Counted from the first letter of the stretch, positions 26,381 through 36,161 are shown. The stretch: 64,000 bases of DNA from Saprospiraceae bacterium (GCA_019187225.1 JABAQQ010000013.1:248001-312000); one strand, 5' to 3'. Made by a program: numbers and translations. The notes: a model not told the origin generated them from the letters alone.

Positions 26381-27352
26381 ATGCAAACAGAGGAAAATAG
26401 GCAGGAACTGATCGAAAGATATCTGGATGGTCGGATGACCAGCGAGGAAGCCGTTGCTTTTGAGGCCAATATGAAAGAAGATGAAGTTCTGTCGAAGGCA
26501 GTGAGTGCGGAGCAAATGATGAGGGAAGCGATGCAACGCGCGCGGGCCCGCGACCTCCGCCTAAAAACTGCGAAATGGCGTCAAAATCTGCCTGATCCGC
26601 CGCCGGCACCAACCACCCCCGTTCCAAAAGGTCCGGGATACCGTTTGTATTTCTGGTTGATCGCTCTGGTATGCTGTTTGCTTTTATTTGCGGTTTACCG
26701 GCAGTGTACCCGTTCGCCGGAAGGTGGCCTAAGTAATCCTCCCGATGAGAAACAGAATGAACCGATTCGCGATACTACAGGAAATAATGCCGGGGAACAG
26801 CAGGGCCGCCAGTTTACCCCCCCTGAAAAGCCTGCTGAATTAAAGAGCAAGCCGCAGGCTGGAAATGGAACTTCAAAAAAAACGTACAGCGCCAGGCATA
26901 TTGCAGCTATGCGTAATGTGGCGCATTCGGCTGCCGGATACGTCCGCATACAGCCCTCGGTAATCAAAAACGCGGCATCGCCCGACACCGCAGTGACGGT
27001 CATTTCAAAGGCAAAAGCGGCCGATGCCTTGAAAAATAACAAGTGGGAGGCCGCACTTCGATGGCTCCGGCAAGCGGACTCCACCGACATCAACGTACGT
27101 CAAATGAAGGCGCACGCCTTGTTTGGCGCCCAACGCTACGACGAAGCGGCCGAAGTCTTTCGCACCCTGGCCGGCAGCAGGTTGTACGGACCCGATGCCC
27201 GCAAAAACATCGTCATCTGCTACCTTGCCCAATTCCCCGAGCGACAGGAAGCCTACCGCAGAGAGTTGGAACTTTTAATTACCAGCGGATCACCCGCACT
27301 CCGCTTGTGGGCCGAGTCCCTGGAAGCGGAATTGAACAAGTTGCCGGATTGA
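26381..27352 (+). CDS. Anti-sigma-like membrane protein with C-terminal TPR-type region
   Basis: 323 residues, translationally coupled to the sigma gene (1-base gap). The N-terminus (ELIERYLDGRMTSEEAVAFE, about 9-28) has the short acidic helix typical of zinc-less anti-sigma domains in Bacteroidota. One transmembrane helix follows (YFWLIALVCCLLLFAVY, about 89-105), a low-complexity P/G/Q-rich periplasmic linker, and a C-terminal helical region with TPR character (ADALKNNKWEAALRWLRQAD, ALFGAQRYDEAAEVFRTLAG). This architecture suggests an inner-membrane sensor holding the sigma factor; that is inference from position and layout, not from a recognised anti-sigma catalytic or zinc motif. Confidence 0.75.
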   Translation: MQTEENRQELIERYLDGRMTSEEAVAFEANMKEDEVLSKAVSAEQMMREAMQRARARDLRLKTAKWRQNLPDPPPAPTTPVPKGPGYRLYFWLIALVCCLLLFAVYRQCTRSPEGGLSNPPDEKQNEPIRDTTGNNAGEQQGRQFTPPEKPAELKSKPQAGNGTSKKTYSARHIAAMRNVAHSAAGYVRIQPSVIKNAASPDTAVTVISKAKAADALKNNKWEAALRWLRQADSTDINVRQMKAHALFGAQRYDEAAEVFRTLAGSRLYGPDARKNIVICYLAQFPERQEAYRRELELLITSGSPALRLWAESLEAELNKLPD

Positions 27353-27372
27353 AGGTAGTATGGCCCGATCGC

Positions 27373-27639
27373 TTACTGGCTGTCTAAAAAAGCTCTGATG
27401 GCCTCCACGGCCGTGACCAGGTCGTCTATTTTTTCTTCCAGAAAATCGAGCACCCAGCCGGGCAATGCGTCCTGAACGGATGGCGACATCAGTGCCCGCT
27501 GGCCTATATGCAGTATCTCGTCGGAAAACTCATAGAACAAGGCTTTAAGCGCCTGGCTTTTGGCGATGAGCAACGCGGCTTTGGCTATGCCGATTTTGCC
27601 GCCGATGACTTTGAGCAGAATGAAAAATAGTGTGATCAT
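27373..27639 (-). CDS. Small hypothetical protein downstream of TPR-CHAT gene
   Basis: 88 residues from ATG 27639. The N-terminus is hydrophobic/amphipathic (MITLFFILLKVIGGKIGIAK), the rest helical and acidic (FYEFSDEILHIGQRALMSPS; LEEKIDDLVTAVEAIRAFL). No family is recognised. It starts 82 bases after the stop codon of the TPR-CHAT gene on the same strand, so it is likely the second gene of that operon, and it converges on the anti-sigma gene with a 20-base gap. It could be a membrane-active partner or substrate of the CHAT protein; that is speculation from position and hydrophobicity. Confidence 0.6.
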   Translation of the reverse strand: MITLFFILLKVIGGKIGIAKAALLIAKSQALKALFYEFSDEILHIGQRALMSPSVQDALPGWVLDFLEEKIDDLVTAVEAIRAFLDSQ

Positions 27640-27721
27640 GACTGGAGTACTTTTTTTATTTGTACCCGGCCATGACAATTGGTATCCACCTGTTTACAAA
27701 AAAAATAAGCACAGGGACATT

Positions 27722-30610
27722 TTACCTGAGCACTCCCATTCCTATCATGCCGGCCCAATACCAGGGATGCGCACCTTCAGAAGTGCAGGTATTCAACCAG
27801 TGTTGCTTGGCGGCGGAGAGCGATTCGCGCGCCGTTTTTTTGGCGGCCAGGTTTTCGCACAAGGCAGTCACGATAGCGCTCGTAGAAGATTCATTCACAG
27901 ACCACAACGTTGTGACAATGCCACCCGTCCCGGAATAGGTAAAGGCACGCGCCAGACTGATAAGACCTTCTCCCGTTTGCTGTTGTCCGAGCGCGGTTTC
28001 GCAGGCGCTGAAAATGACCAGGTCGGCATGGAGCGGCAGATTATAGACCTCTCCAATCCGCAGCAGGTTGTTTCCCTTCGCCTGGCCGGTATCGGGATAA
28101 AATGCGAGGTAACCTTCTTCGCCGGCAAGGCCATGCGTGGAAAACAGCACAATGCGGGCGTCGGGGATACGGCTTACCACAGCGCTTTTAGTGGCCTGAT
28201 TTCCAATAAGAGTGTCGCCACCCAACAATCGCTGTGCGGCACGCACTTCGCCGGCAGAATAGATCAACGGTGTGAAAAGGTCATCCTTGATGCCTTTCCC
28301 TTCCGGTCCGGCATCGGAGAATGGCGCGCAAGCCACCAGCGGCGTGCTAAATTCCTGGTGGCGGAAACCGGCAGCTTCGCGCAGCAGGGTAGCCGAATAC
28401 GCGTAACTGATCCGGTGCTTCCGCAACAAATAGGGATAATCCTTCAAATCGCCGTGGGCAGGAGGTGCGGCGCTTAACAGCGCTTCGAACGGAACATACC
28501 ACAACACGCCATCGGGGACGATAATAAGCAGGGAGTCAGCAGGGCGGAGCTTCAAAGGCGCCACGAGCCGGCGGTACAGTTCCTGCGCATTTCGCTCATA
28601 CGCATCGAGTGTTGACTCCAGCAGTGTATCATCCTGTTTAGGGGCCAGAAAGTAAGCAGTAATGCCCCAACGCAGGGCATCCACTTTTCCCTTGAGATCA
28701 AAATCATTGGGGATAACCTGAAATTCATACCGGTCTTTGCTTACGACGGAAACAAAAATCGCGCTGTCGCCTGCGAAATACTGAACCATGACTTCACCGG
28801 GGCGCAGGATCTTCTGCTGCACCTCGCGCAGCGAGGCAGTGGAAGTGCCGAACCGGAATTTGTAGTATTTTTCATAGCCGGCGAGTGTCTGTTTCAAAGC
28901 CGACATTTTCATGCGGAGTTCGGCCAGATGTGCCCGGGTCTTAAAATAAGCCGGGTCATCGGCAGGCATTTCCTGCAGGAGATTGTCGGCGTGCGCGATC
29001 TCATAACTCCAGTTGCGGTAAAGAGAGGTGAGCGAATCGGGTACACCGGAATAACGCACGGCAGCGTCCTCGCGGAATTTAGCATACAGGTTGTACGCGC
29101 GGTTTTGTTCCGAGCGGTAAAATGCCCGTTCCGTGTTCTTTCCATAGCGCGCTATCTCTGCCTGGATGGACCACTCGGCCATCGCGCGGGCATCGCTCAA
29201 CAGCTGTTTTTGTTCGCCGAAAGTCAAACGCACCTCGCGGAGTTTTTGCAGGACCGAATCGGCGAGGGAGAACACCATAAGCGCCGAATCCAGTTGGGCG
29301 GTGGATTTGTTGACCCGGTAACGGTCGAAATAGAGTTTGCCCAGGTTGGTCAAACCCGTCACCAGCAATTGGGAGGGACGCGCTTTGGAAAGAGAGTCCT
29401 TGCTCAATTCGGCCAATCCGAGCGCCTGAAGTTGTTTCCGGTAGTAATGGTACGCCTGCCGGTGGTCGCCGTTGTTTTGAAAAAAAGTGCCGATAAGGTG
29501 ATAGTTATTGGCCCTGCGGATGTGTTGCGGAGGAAAATTGGCTTCATCGAGGGCCTCCGCCTTTTTGTACAGTTCGAGTGCTTCCGCTTTGAGGCCGCGT
29601 TTTCCGGCGATCAACCCGAGGCCGGTAATGGACGCCGTTTGGTCGGGGTGAAAGCCGAAATTCGTTTCCCAAAATTCAATGGCACTGCGGTAGTGGCGTT
29701 CCGCGGCATCGAGCGAGTCTTCCTCGTTGTATATAACAGCCAGATTGTGATGAATCTTCCCGAACTCCAGGTACAGGTTGTCGTAAAATTTTTCTCCCAA
29801 CCGGAGGGCACTGTACAGGTATTTTTTGGCTTGGCTCCGTTCGTATTCGAGGTTGGCGACGACGCCCAGATTCAGTCTGACCTGAACCAGGTCCGGGCTT
29901 TCATTGCCCTTGTTCCACCGCAAATAAAGCGATTCCGACTGCAACAAGTAGTCGCGGGCCGACCCTGTATGGCCGGTTTCTGCCTTCATGCTGCCGAGAT
30001 TGTTTAACAGCGACGCCAGTTTGTAGCGGGGATCGTCGGGGTATCCGGAGCGTATTTCATACGACCGCAGGTAGAAATGTTCGGCCAATTCATAGTTGCC
30101 CCGTGCGGCGTGCACATTCCCCAGGTTGTTGTACAGCGAGCCGGAGAATCCTTCCGCACACCCACCGGGCCTGTTGCTGCAAATACGGTATGCCTCTTCA
30201 AACCGCTCCAGCGCCGCCTCCGCGTCGCCAAAAAGGTCGAGCAACAAGGAACCGATATTGGATAAGGCTACGGCGACTTCCGGATGATCGGGGCCGAGAT
30301 ATGCGCGGCGGACGGATAAAGCGCTGTCGAAACGGCTGACTGCATCCATCGCCTGATTGGTATGATAAGCAACGACCCCAAGGGTGGACCATGCTGCCGC
30401 TACATAGCTGGGGAGTTTTTTCTGGCGCGCAAACGAAAGCAAATCAAATCCGGTCGCGGCAGCAGAATCAAAGTCGGGTACGCCCAGGAAACGTTCGGCG
30501 CGCGCGAGCATCCTTTCGGCCATCACCGTATCAGGCAGCTGGGCGGAAACGAAGAGTGAATTGAAAACGAAGCAAATGGAAAGAACGAGCGGAGCGGGGA
30601 CTGATTTCAT
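27722..30610 (-). CDS. TPR-CHAT (caspase-like) protein, exported
   Basis: 962 residues from ATG 30610 (MKSVPAPLVLSICFVFNSLF, signal peptide to SAQ); the longer upstream frame is encoded by a palindromic repeat and is rejected. Residues about 30-480 are tetratricopeptide repeats (GNYELAEHFYLRSYEIRSGY, YKLASLLNNLGSMKAETGHT). A coiled/helical linker leads to a C-terminal CHAT domain (about 690-962) with the caspase-clan dyad: His826 in VLFSTHG and Cys870 in FSACETA. The typical SLARAFTYSGTGGIVTTLW and W-Y/W-A-G endings are present. CHAT proteins are cysteine proteases; most characterised ones act in conflict or death pathways, but exported TPR-CHAT proteins of Bacteroidota are uncharacterised. 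It faces the sigma/anti-sigma operon head-on. Confidence 0.9.
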   Translation of the reverse strand: MKSVPAPLVLSICFVFNSLFVSAQLPDTVMAERMLARAERFLGVPDFDSAAATGFDLLSFARQKKLPSYVAAAWSTLGVVAYHTNQAMDAVSRFDSALSVRRAYLGPDHPEVAVALSNIGSLLLDLFGDAEAALERFEEAYRICSNRPGGCAEGFSGSLYNNLGNVHAARGNYELAEHFYLRSYEIRSGYPDDPRYKLASLLNNLGSMKAETGHTGSARDYLLQSESLYLRWNKGNESPDLVQVRLNLGVVANLEYERSQAKKYLYSALRLGEKFYDNLYLEFGKIHHNLAVIYNEEDSLDAAERHYRSAIEFWETNFGFHPDQTASITGLGLIAGKRGLKAEALELYKKAEALDEANFPPQHIRRANNYHLIGTFFQNNGDHRQAYHYYRKQLQALGLAELSKDSLSKARPSQLLVTGLTNLGKLYFDRYRVNKSTAQLDSALMVFSLADSVLQKLREVRLTFGEQKQLLSDARAMAEWSIQAEIARYGKNTERAFYRSEQNRAYNLYAKFREDAAVRYSGVPDSLTSLYRNWSYEIAHADNLLQEMPADDPAYFKTRAHLAELRMKMSALKQTLAGYEKYYKFRFGTSTASLREVQQKILRPGEVMVQYFAGDSAIFVSVVSKDRYEFQVIPNDFDLKGKVDALRWGITAYFLAPKQDDTLLESTLDAYERNAQELYRRLVAPLKLRPADSLLIIVPDGVLWYVPFEALLSAAPPAHGDLKDYPYLLRKHRISYAYSATLLREAAGFRHQEFSTPLVACAPFSDAGPEGKGIKDDLFTPLIYSAGEVRAAQRLLGGDTLIGNQATKSAVVSRIPDARIVLFSTHGLAGEEGYLAFYPDTGQAKGNNLLRIGEVYNLPLHADLVIFSACETALGQQQTGEGLISLARAFTYSGTGGIVTTLWSVNESSTSAIVTALCENLAAKKTARESLSAAKQHWLNTCTSEGAHPWYWAGMIGMGVLR

Positions 30611-30803
30611 TCGTTGTATGGCTGATTTTTGGGGCGTAAATATAGAACACCTGGCATAGGCGGTGCTATCCGTCTGATTTTTTCTAAAAAAAGGCCAATC
30701 CTGAACATTTTTCCAATCGCAAGTCACTGTATTGTTGATGCGACTCTCAACTGTATCAAATTCAATGATGCTTGTTTGCCTCAACGTGTGACCTCTTATA
30801 TGG

Positions 30804-30903
30804 TTTCCCACAGATTTTCGCAGAAAAAATCGCTGATAACCGCTGATTTTGATCTCAATCTGCGAAAATCCGCGCGATTTTTTCTGCGAAAATCTGCGGG
30901 AAA
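30804..30903. repeat. 100-bp inverted repeat between the subtilase and TPR-CHAT genes
   Basis: Two 30-base arms (30804-30833 and 30874-30903) are complementary at 29 of 30 positions; the core is CAGATTTTCGCAGAAAAAAT. It sits after the subtilase stop (30957) and upstream of the TPR-CHAT start (30610). Nothing else is seen in 30611-30956. Confidence 0.85.
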
Positions 30904-30956
30904 TGGCTCTACGTCGTCTCAAACGATTTCATCCTGATGCGCATGAATTATCCCCT

Positions 30957-33900
30957 TCAATGCACTTCAAATCCCACGCGGTGCGATCTTCCTTCCGCCT
31001 GTATCGTCAGCCAGTAGAGGCCCGCCTGCGGCGAAGGCAGGTGGAGCGGCAGGGTGTTGACGCCTGGTATCAGTTCAACCTCATTTGTGAGCAACAACTG
31101 GCCCAGGGCATTGAAAATATGGATATTGCCTTTCAGAAGCCGGGGCGACTCCAACTGCAGCCTGAAGTGGCCGTCGTTCGGGTTGGGCATCAGCAATACC
31201 GACCGCAGCCCCTCCGTCACTTCGCCGGCGTTCAGTGGGATACAATCCACAACAAAGTCAGAAGACACGGCTTTTGCCGGTTGGGTGCAGGGCGGGAGCG
31301 TCGCTGGGGTAGATTCGCAATATACTTTATCGCCATTGGCAGCGGAAAACAAGGTGTAAGTGGGCCCGCTCCAAACTGCCGTGCCATTGTGATACCAAAG
31401 AATGTTGGATATCGCGCCGCCATTCACTACGCTGGCGCTGAACGTGAGACCGGGGCCGGGGCATCCCTCGACGGTAACGTGCACCGAATGGGTATCAACA
31501 GCCGATACCTGCAGGGGAATGGCCTGAGGAGCAGCACTGCAACCGCCGGTAGTACCCGTGACCGTATAAACATGCGTGCCGGGAGTCGGTGGCGTCGCCG
31601 TAACCGAATTGCCGGTCATGGACGACAATCCGTTGCCGCTCCACTGATAGCTCGCCGCGCCGGAAGCCGTAAGGATGACCGGTTCGCCCAAACAAACGCT
31701 GGGGGCCGATGCGGATACATTGACCGCAGGTATGCTGTTGAATTGAACGTTGACGGATTGCGGCGCGCTGTTGCAGCCATTGGCAGCACCCACTACCTGG
31801 TAAGCATAGCTGCCCGCCACGGCTGGTTGGGCAGTCACCGTGCTGCCGGTGTTGCTGCTCAGGCCCACACCCGACCAGGTATACGTCGAGGCGCCGGAGG
31901 CCGTTAGGGTGACAGATTCGCCCAGGCAAGCGCTGGCAACAGAGGCAGATACATTGACCGCAGGTATGCTGTTGAATTGAACGTTGACGGCTTGCGGTGC
32001 GCTGTTGCAGCCGTTGGCCGTGCCCACCACCTGGTAAGCGTAGCTGCCCGGCAAGGTCGGCTGTGCAGTCACCGTATTGCCAGTGTTGCTGCTCAGACCC
32101 ACACCCGACCAGGTATACGTCGAGGCGCCGGAGGCCGTTAGGGTGACGGCCTGGCCCAGACAGGCGCTGCCGGTCGATGCAGATACATTGACGGCGGGTA
32201 TGCTGTTGAATTGTACCGTGACCGGTTGCGGCGCGCTGTTGCAACCATTGGCCGTGCCTACTACCTGGTAAGTATAGCTGCCCGGTACAGCCGGTTGGGC
32301 GGTAACCGCGCTGCCGGTGTTGCTGCTCAAACCCACCCCCGTCCACGTATAGGTGGAAGCTCCGGTGGCCGTCAAGCTGACGATCTCGCCCGTACAAGCC
32401 GCATTCGACGAGGCCGTTACATTCACTGCCGGTATGGGTTGGAACGTAAGACTGATATTGACCGGATTGGCCGCACAGTTGTTCGTGCTTCCCGTTACGG
32501 TGTAGGTGTACATCCCGGCGGTAGCGGGCTGAGCCGACACCGAGGCGCCGGTGGTGGAATTTAATCCCGAACCAGACCACGTGTACTGCGAGGCGCCGCT
32601 GGCTTGCAGCAACACCGCAGATCCGATGCAGGCTTCATTGCCGGGCGAAGCGCTGATGCTCACCGGCGCCACCACCGTAATAAAAGCGGTCTTTTCTTCC
32701 ACATCCGTACCGCCGGCATTGGACGCCGAAAGGGTCACTGTATAAATCCCCGGTTGCGTGAAAGTGGCACCGGGATTTTGTTGCGTGGAAGTCTGGCCGT
32801 TGCCGAAATTCCAGGACCAGGCGGTGGGGCTGTTGGTGGACATATCTGAAAAACTGACCGTGAGCGGCGCCTGACCGCAGGTTGCGGAAACGCTGAAATT
32901 GGCCACCGGCGCCTGTGCGCCATCCGAAATTTGAACGGTGTAATCTTCCACCTCGCGGTAATCGTTGATCTGGCAGGGTGCGGCGTACGAACCCAGGTTC
33001 ATGCTCACGCGCATGCGCGTCGCACCTGTGCCGACCGTTGTCGGAATGGCGACCGTCCCGTTGACGGGAGCGCTGTTGGCGCCGCTCGCCTGGAAAACCT
33101 GCTCGCCCGTATCGTTGAAATCATTGTCCTTGTTGAAATCTATCCACACCCGCCAGTAGACGGTTTCGGCGTTGTCGTCGGTCGCCGGCGTAAGTGTGAT
33201 GTTGTACGAATTTCCTTTCTGCACGTTGGCAGTGAGATTGGTGTAACTTCCGTATCCGTAGTTTTTGCCCGAATTGTTGTTCAAATTGCTGAAAGAAACG
33301 CCCGCGATCCAGTCGTCCCAGGTGAGGCCGTAGGAGTAGCAGTAGGGATCCCCGGCGCCGCCGGTGGTAACGAAAACCGGGGCCGACCAATCGCTGAATG
33401 TATTGGCCGCGCATTGGGCGCGCACCTGGAACTCGTATTGGGAATTGGGTACCAGATTGCCCCAATACACACCGGGCGAAGTAAAGACATTGCCATCCAC
33501 CCATGCACCGCCGGACACGCGCTGCCGCGTTTGATAGCCTGTGGCGCCATTCGATTCATCCCATATCAGGTGGACGTAGGCATAGCCGCTGGCATCAGCC
33601 GCCAGGCCGGTTGGAACAGGACAGCCGCTGCCGCAACTGACAGTCAGTTGATAATTACCCGAATAATCCGAAAATCCGGTCACATAAATAAAATACGTCT
33701 GACCTGCAGCGGCGTCGAACTGGACGGTGCTGGCGCGGTTGTAAACACCGCAGTTATCGTCGTCATCGTCGCCGCCCACGCAAACCAGGTTGGCGCAGGA
33801 GCCGGAGAACACCCCGACTTTTGTGTCGTAACCGGTGCCGGGATTACAGGTCGTAACGGTCACCGGCCCGCTTTGAGCGGCAGTGAACCGGTACCAGCGT

Positions 33901-36161
33901 CCGGGAGCAGTGTTGAGAGCTGTGACGCAATCCGGGACAGTTTGAGCCCCGCCCGAAGTACTGCCGCTCACCGTCATGCCGCAGGAAATATCCGTAGCCT
34001 GGTTGCACGTATTGGCCGGACCGGTGCTGCAGGTATAATTGGCGCTCCAGCCGTCGTATGTAAAAGAAAAGTCGGTTTCAAATTCGATGTACATCTCGCC
34101 GCTGCTGGCCGTCAGCGCAGGAGGCAGCGCATCGCCGCTGAACTCGCCCAGCAGATCGCCGGAAGCATCAGGGCCATCGTATACCCGCACGAAATCATAA
34201 TTATCCTCCGTCTCGAACGCCGTGAACGTCAGGGTGACGGACGAGGCGCCCGGAGGCGCGATGGTCCAGCTGCAGTTCAGGTCGTTGGCGTAATCCGAAG
34301 CGCCGCTGCCGTCGCTCACCGTACCGCTGCAGGAAGTCAGCGCCGTGTTGCCGCTGCAGGCGCCGCCGCCCGTATTTTCCTCATCCGCGCTGAAAATGAG
34401 CGAAAAAGCCTGCGAACCGCCATTCAGGGTACCCTTGTGCGATACCGTAAAAGTGTACGTACCGGCGGTGGGATTGGCAATGTAAATTTGTTCGACATTG
34501 TCGCGGTTGTTGTCTTGAGTATTGCTTGCCGGAGCCCCGGGCGAAGCGGGATTGAGGGTGTAAGGATAAAAGGTAGTCCCGGCACTGGTCGCTCTCAAAT
34601 CCAGATCGTTGACGAGTTTGCGCTGCGTGGAATTCAACACGTTGCCGTTCGCCGTGCCGGGCACGTCGGTCCAGACGATGGTGGCGCGCAAAGGCTTGGT
34701 GCCGTCGGAGGTGATATCCAGGCTCAAAGAGCCATTGTTGTTCAGAACATCTTCGAAGATGCCGGCTTCGCCGGCATTGGCAGCGGTAGTGATGAGATCA
34801 GCCGCTTTTCGCGTATTCAGTACACCCCATCCGTGCCGGTAATCGGGCCCCGGATCGTCGCCCGCTTCGTCGGCAGTGTGGATGGCCAGCGCTTTCAGGG
34901 TGGCGGCGCGCAAGAATCCGCCGAATGTATTGTAACAATGTTCCTGCAAAAGCAGCAGGGAACCGGCCACGTTGGGCGTTGCCATGGAGGTGCCGGAAAG
35001 AGAACCGTATTCGTCCGGTCCGCCGTTGACGCTGGAATACAGGCCCACGCCGTTTCCGACCAGGTCCGGTTTGATGCGGCCGTCGTCGGTAGGCCCCCAG
35101 CCGCTGAAGGTGGACATTTCCACATCATCCGGCGATCCGTATCCACCGGGGATGTCTTCGATGGCGCCCACTGTGAGGATGTTTTTGGCCGTGCTGTAGG
35201 TAGAAATGCAGTCGTAGCCATCGGCGCCGCCGTCCGGGTCGCGGTAGGCGGAACTGAAAACCCACTGGTTATTCTGCATCACGTTGTGTCCGCCGGAATG
35301 GTCGTCGTTGCGGTCGTTGCCTGCCGATTTGACGGGCAGGTAATACGGCGCGTTGAACGCCACCTCGTCCCATTGCCTGGCCTGCGAATTGTAAAGACCA
35401 AATTTGAAGTCCTCGACGGTGCTGACACTGGTGTTGCCATACCAGTACCATTCGTCGTCGTTGCTGTTGAAGTACCAGCCCGTCAAAGTGCTGTACGAGT
35501 GGTTGGACAGCAGCATTCCGTCGGCGGCTTCGCTGGCCATTTCTGCGAGGTCGTTGCTGGAATCGAAAGCGAGCACGGCGGCTTCGTTCGCCATACCGCG
35601 CGCGGCTTCGTCCACGCCTTCGGCGATCAGCGTTCCGCACACGTGCGTGGCATGCTCCGACACGGTGGACGATTGTCCGGACGCGATGAAAACGCGGCCG
35701 GCGAGTTCCTGGTGATTCGCCAGGGGGATACCGCCGGCCTCCCACAGGCCGAGCCCCAATCCCGCTCCGCTCAGCGACAACCCGGCGGCGCCTCCGTCCC
35801 ATACCGCATCGGTGGAGGTGGTGGCGGCGGCATCGAGGTTGTCGGTAACGGTATATTCCAGCTGCCCGCTGTCGTCCAGACCGCTGAGCACGAATATTTT
35901 GCCGTTTTTATCCATGAACCAAAGCGGCAGGCTGTCGCGCCGGGCGATTTCCAGCGCCCTTTGCATCTCGGCCTTGTGTTCTTCATCGTACTGTTGCGCC
36001 AGCACTTTCAGGCGCCCGATGTTGGTATTTTCGCGCACTTTCTGATGCGCCCCGGCTTTGTCGCCGCTTTGCAAGGGTCGCATTTGTTGCGCGACAAGCG
36101 CGTCAAACGAAGCCGTTGTTGCGATTAAAAAGAGCAATACACGCAGGAGAATGTTTTTCAT
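30957..36161 (-). CDS. Giant secreted subtilase (S8) T9SS cargo
   Basis: 1734 residues from ATG 36161 (MKNILLRVLLFLIATTASF, signal to VAQQ). An S8 peptidase domain comes first: His170 in EHATHVCGT, the oxyanion Asn in KSAGNDRND and Ser392 in GTSMATP. The position of the catalytic Asp is occupied by Glu141 in LWEAGG, which is unusual. Then a pro-protein-convertase-like beta region, CUB (SCSGTVSDGSGASDYANDLN), a further beta domain, Fn3, GEVED (VWIDFNKDNDFND), PKD (WSWNFGNGQTST), five Ig-like repeats of about 78 residues and a T9SS type A tail (VLLMPNPNDGHFRLQL). It should be exported, anchored or released at the cell surface, where it would degrade or bind proteins. Confidence 0.92.
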   Translation of the reverse strand: MKNILLRVLLFLIATTASFDALVAQQMRPLQSGDKAGAHQKVRENTNIGRLKVLAQQYDEEHKAEMQRALEIARRDSLPLWFMDKNGKIFVLSGLDDSGQLEYTVTDNLDAAATTSTDAVWDGGAAGLSLSGAGLGLGLWEAGGIPLANHQELAGRVFIASGQSSTVSEHATHVCGTLIAEGVDEAARGMANEAAVLAFDSSNDLAEMASEAADGMLLSNHSYSTLTGWYFNSNDDEWYWYGNTSVSTVEDFKFGLYNSQARQWDEVAFNAPYYLPVKSAGNDRNDDHSGGHNVMQNNQWVFSSAYRDPDGGADGYDCISTYSTAKNILTVGAIEDIPGGYGSPDDVEMSTFSGWGPTDDGRIKPDLVGNGVGLYSSVNGGPDEYGSLSGTSMATPNVAGSLLLLQEHCYNTFGGFLRAATLKALAIHTADEAGDDPGPDYRHGWGVLNTRKAADLITTAANAGEAGIFEDVLNNNGSLSLDITSDGTKPLRATIVWTDVPGTANGNVLNSTQRKLVNDLDLRATSAGTTFYPYTLNPASPGAPASNTQDNNRDNVEQIYIANPTAGTYTFTVSHKGTLNGGSQAFSLIFSADEENTGGGACSGNTALTSCSGTVSDGSGASDYANDLNCSWTIAPPGASSVTLTFTAFETEDNYDFVRVYDGPDASGDLLGEFSGDALPPALTASSGEMYIEFETDFSFTYDGWSANYTCSTGPANTCNQATDISCGMTVSGSTSGGAQTVPDCVTALNTAPGRWYRFTAAQSGPVTVTTCNPGTGYDTKVGVFSGSCANLVCVGGDDDDDNCGVYNRASTVQFDAAAGQTYFIYVTGFSDYSGNYQLTVSCGSGCPVPTGLAADASGYAYVHLIWDESNGATGYQTRQRVSGGAWVDGNVFTSPGVYWGNLVPNSQYEFQVRAQCAANTFSDWSAPVFVTTGGAGDPYCYSYGLTWDDWIAGVSFSNLNNNSGKNYGYGSYTNLTANVQKGNSYNITLTPATDDNAETVYWRVWIDFNKDNDFNDTGEQVFQASGANSAPVNGTVAIPTTVGTGATRMRVSMNLGSYAAPCQINDYREVEDYTVQISDGAQAPVANFSVSATCGQAPLTVSFSDMSTNSPTAWSWNFGNGQTSTQQNPGATFTQPGIYTVTLSASNAGGTDVEEKTAFITVVAPVSISASPGNEACIGSAVLLQASGASQYTWSGSGLNSTTGASVSAQPATAGMYTYTVTGSTNNCAANPVNISLTFQPIPAVNVTASSNAACTGEIVSLTATGASTYTWTGVGLSSNTGSAVTAQPAVPGSYTYQVVGTANGCNSAPQPVTVQFNSIPAVNVSASTGSACLGQAVTLTASGASTYTWSGVGLSSNTGNTVTAQPTLPGSYAYQVVGTANGCNSAPQAVNVQFNSIPAVNVSASVASACLGESVTLTASGASTYTWSGVGLSSNTGSTVTAQPAVAGSYAYQVVGAANGCNSAPQSVNVQFNSIPAVNVSASAPSVCLGEPVILTASGAASYQWSGNGLSSMTGNSVTATPPTPGTHVYTVTGTTGGCSAAPQAIPLQVSAVDTHSVHVTVEGCPGPGLTFSASVVNGGAISNILWYHNGTAVWSGPTYTLFSAANGDKVYCESTPATLPPCTQPAKAVSSDFVVDCIPLNAGEVTEGLRSVLLMPNPNDGHFRLQLESPRLLKGNIHIFNALGQLLLTNEVELIPGVNTLPLHLPSPQAGLYWLTIQAEGRSHRVGFEVH
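31690..32430. repeat. 234-bp tandem repeats inside the subtilase gene
   Basis: Five Ig-like units of about 78 codons; the central three are nearly identical at DNA level (the segment ATACATTGACCGCAGGTATG recurs exactly 234 bases apart near 31715 and 31949). Protein core ASTYTWSGVGLSSNTG. Strong DNA identity suggests recent duplication or gene conversion. Confidence 0.85.

Noticed and set aside
30611-30922. N-terminal extension of the TPR-CHAT protein
   Set aside because: Runs through the 100-bp palindrome and precedes a perfect signal peptide.
31690-32430. Periodic repeats that could suggest a CRISPR or satellite
   Set aside because: Period is 234 bases, in frame, and encodes Ig-like domains of the subtilase.
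32931-36128. Very long plus-strand frame (1065 codons)
   Set aside because: Antisense shadow of the subtilase gene caused by its GC bias; lacks any recognisable motif.
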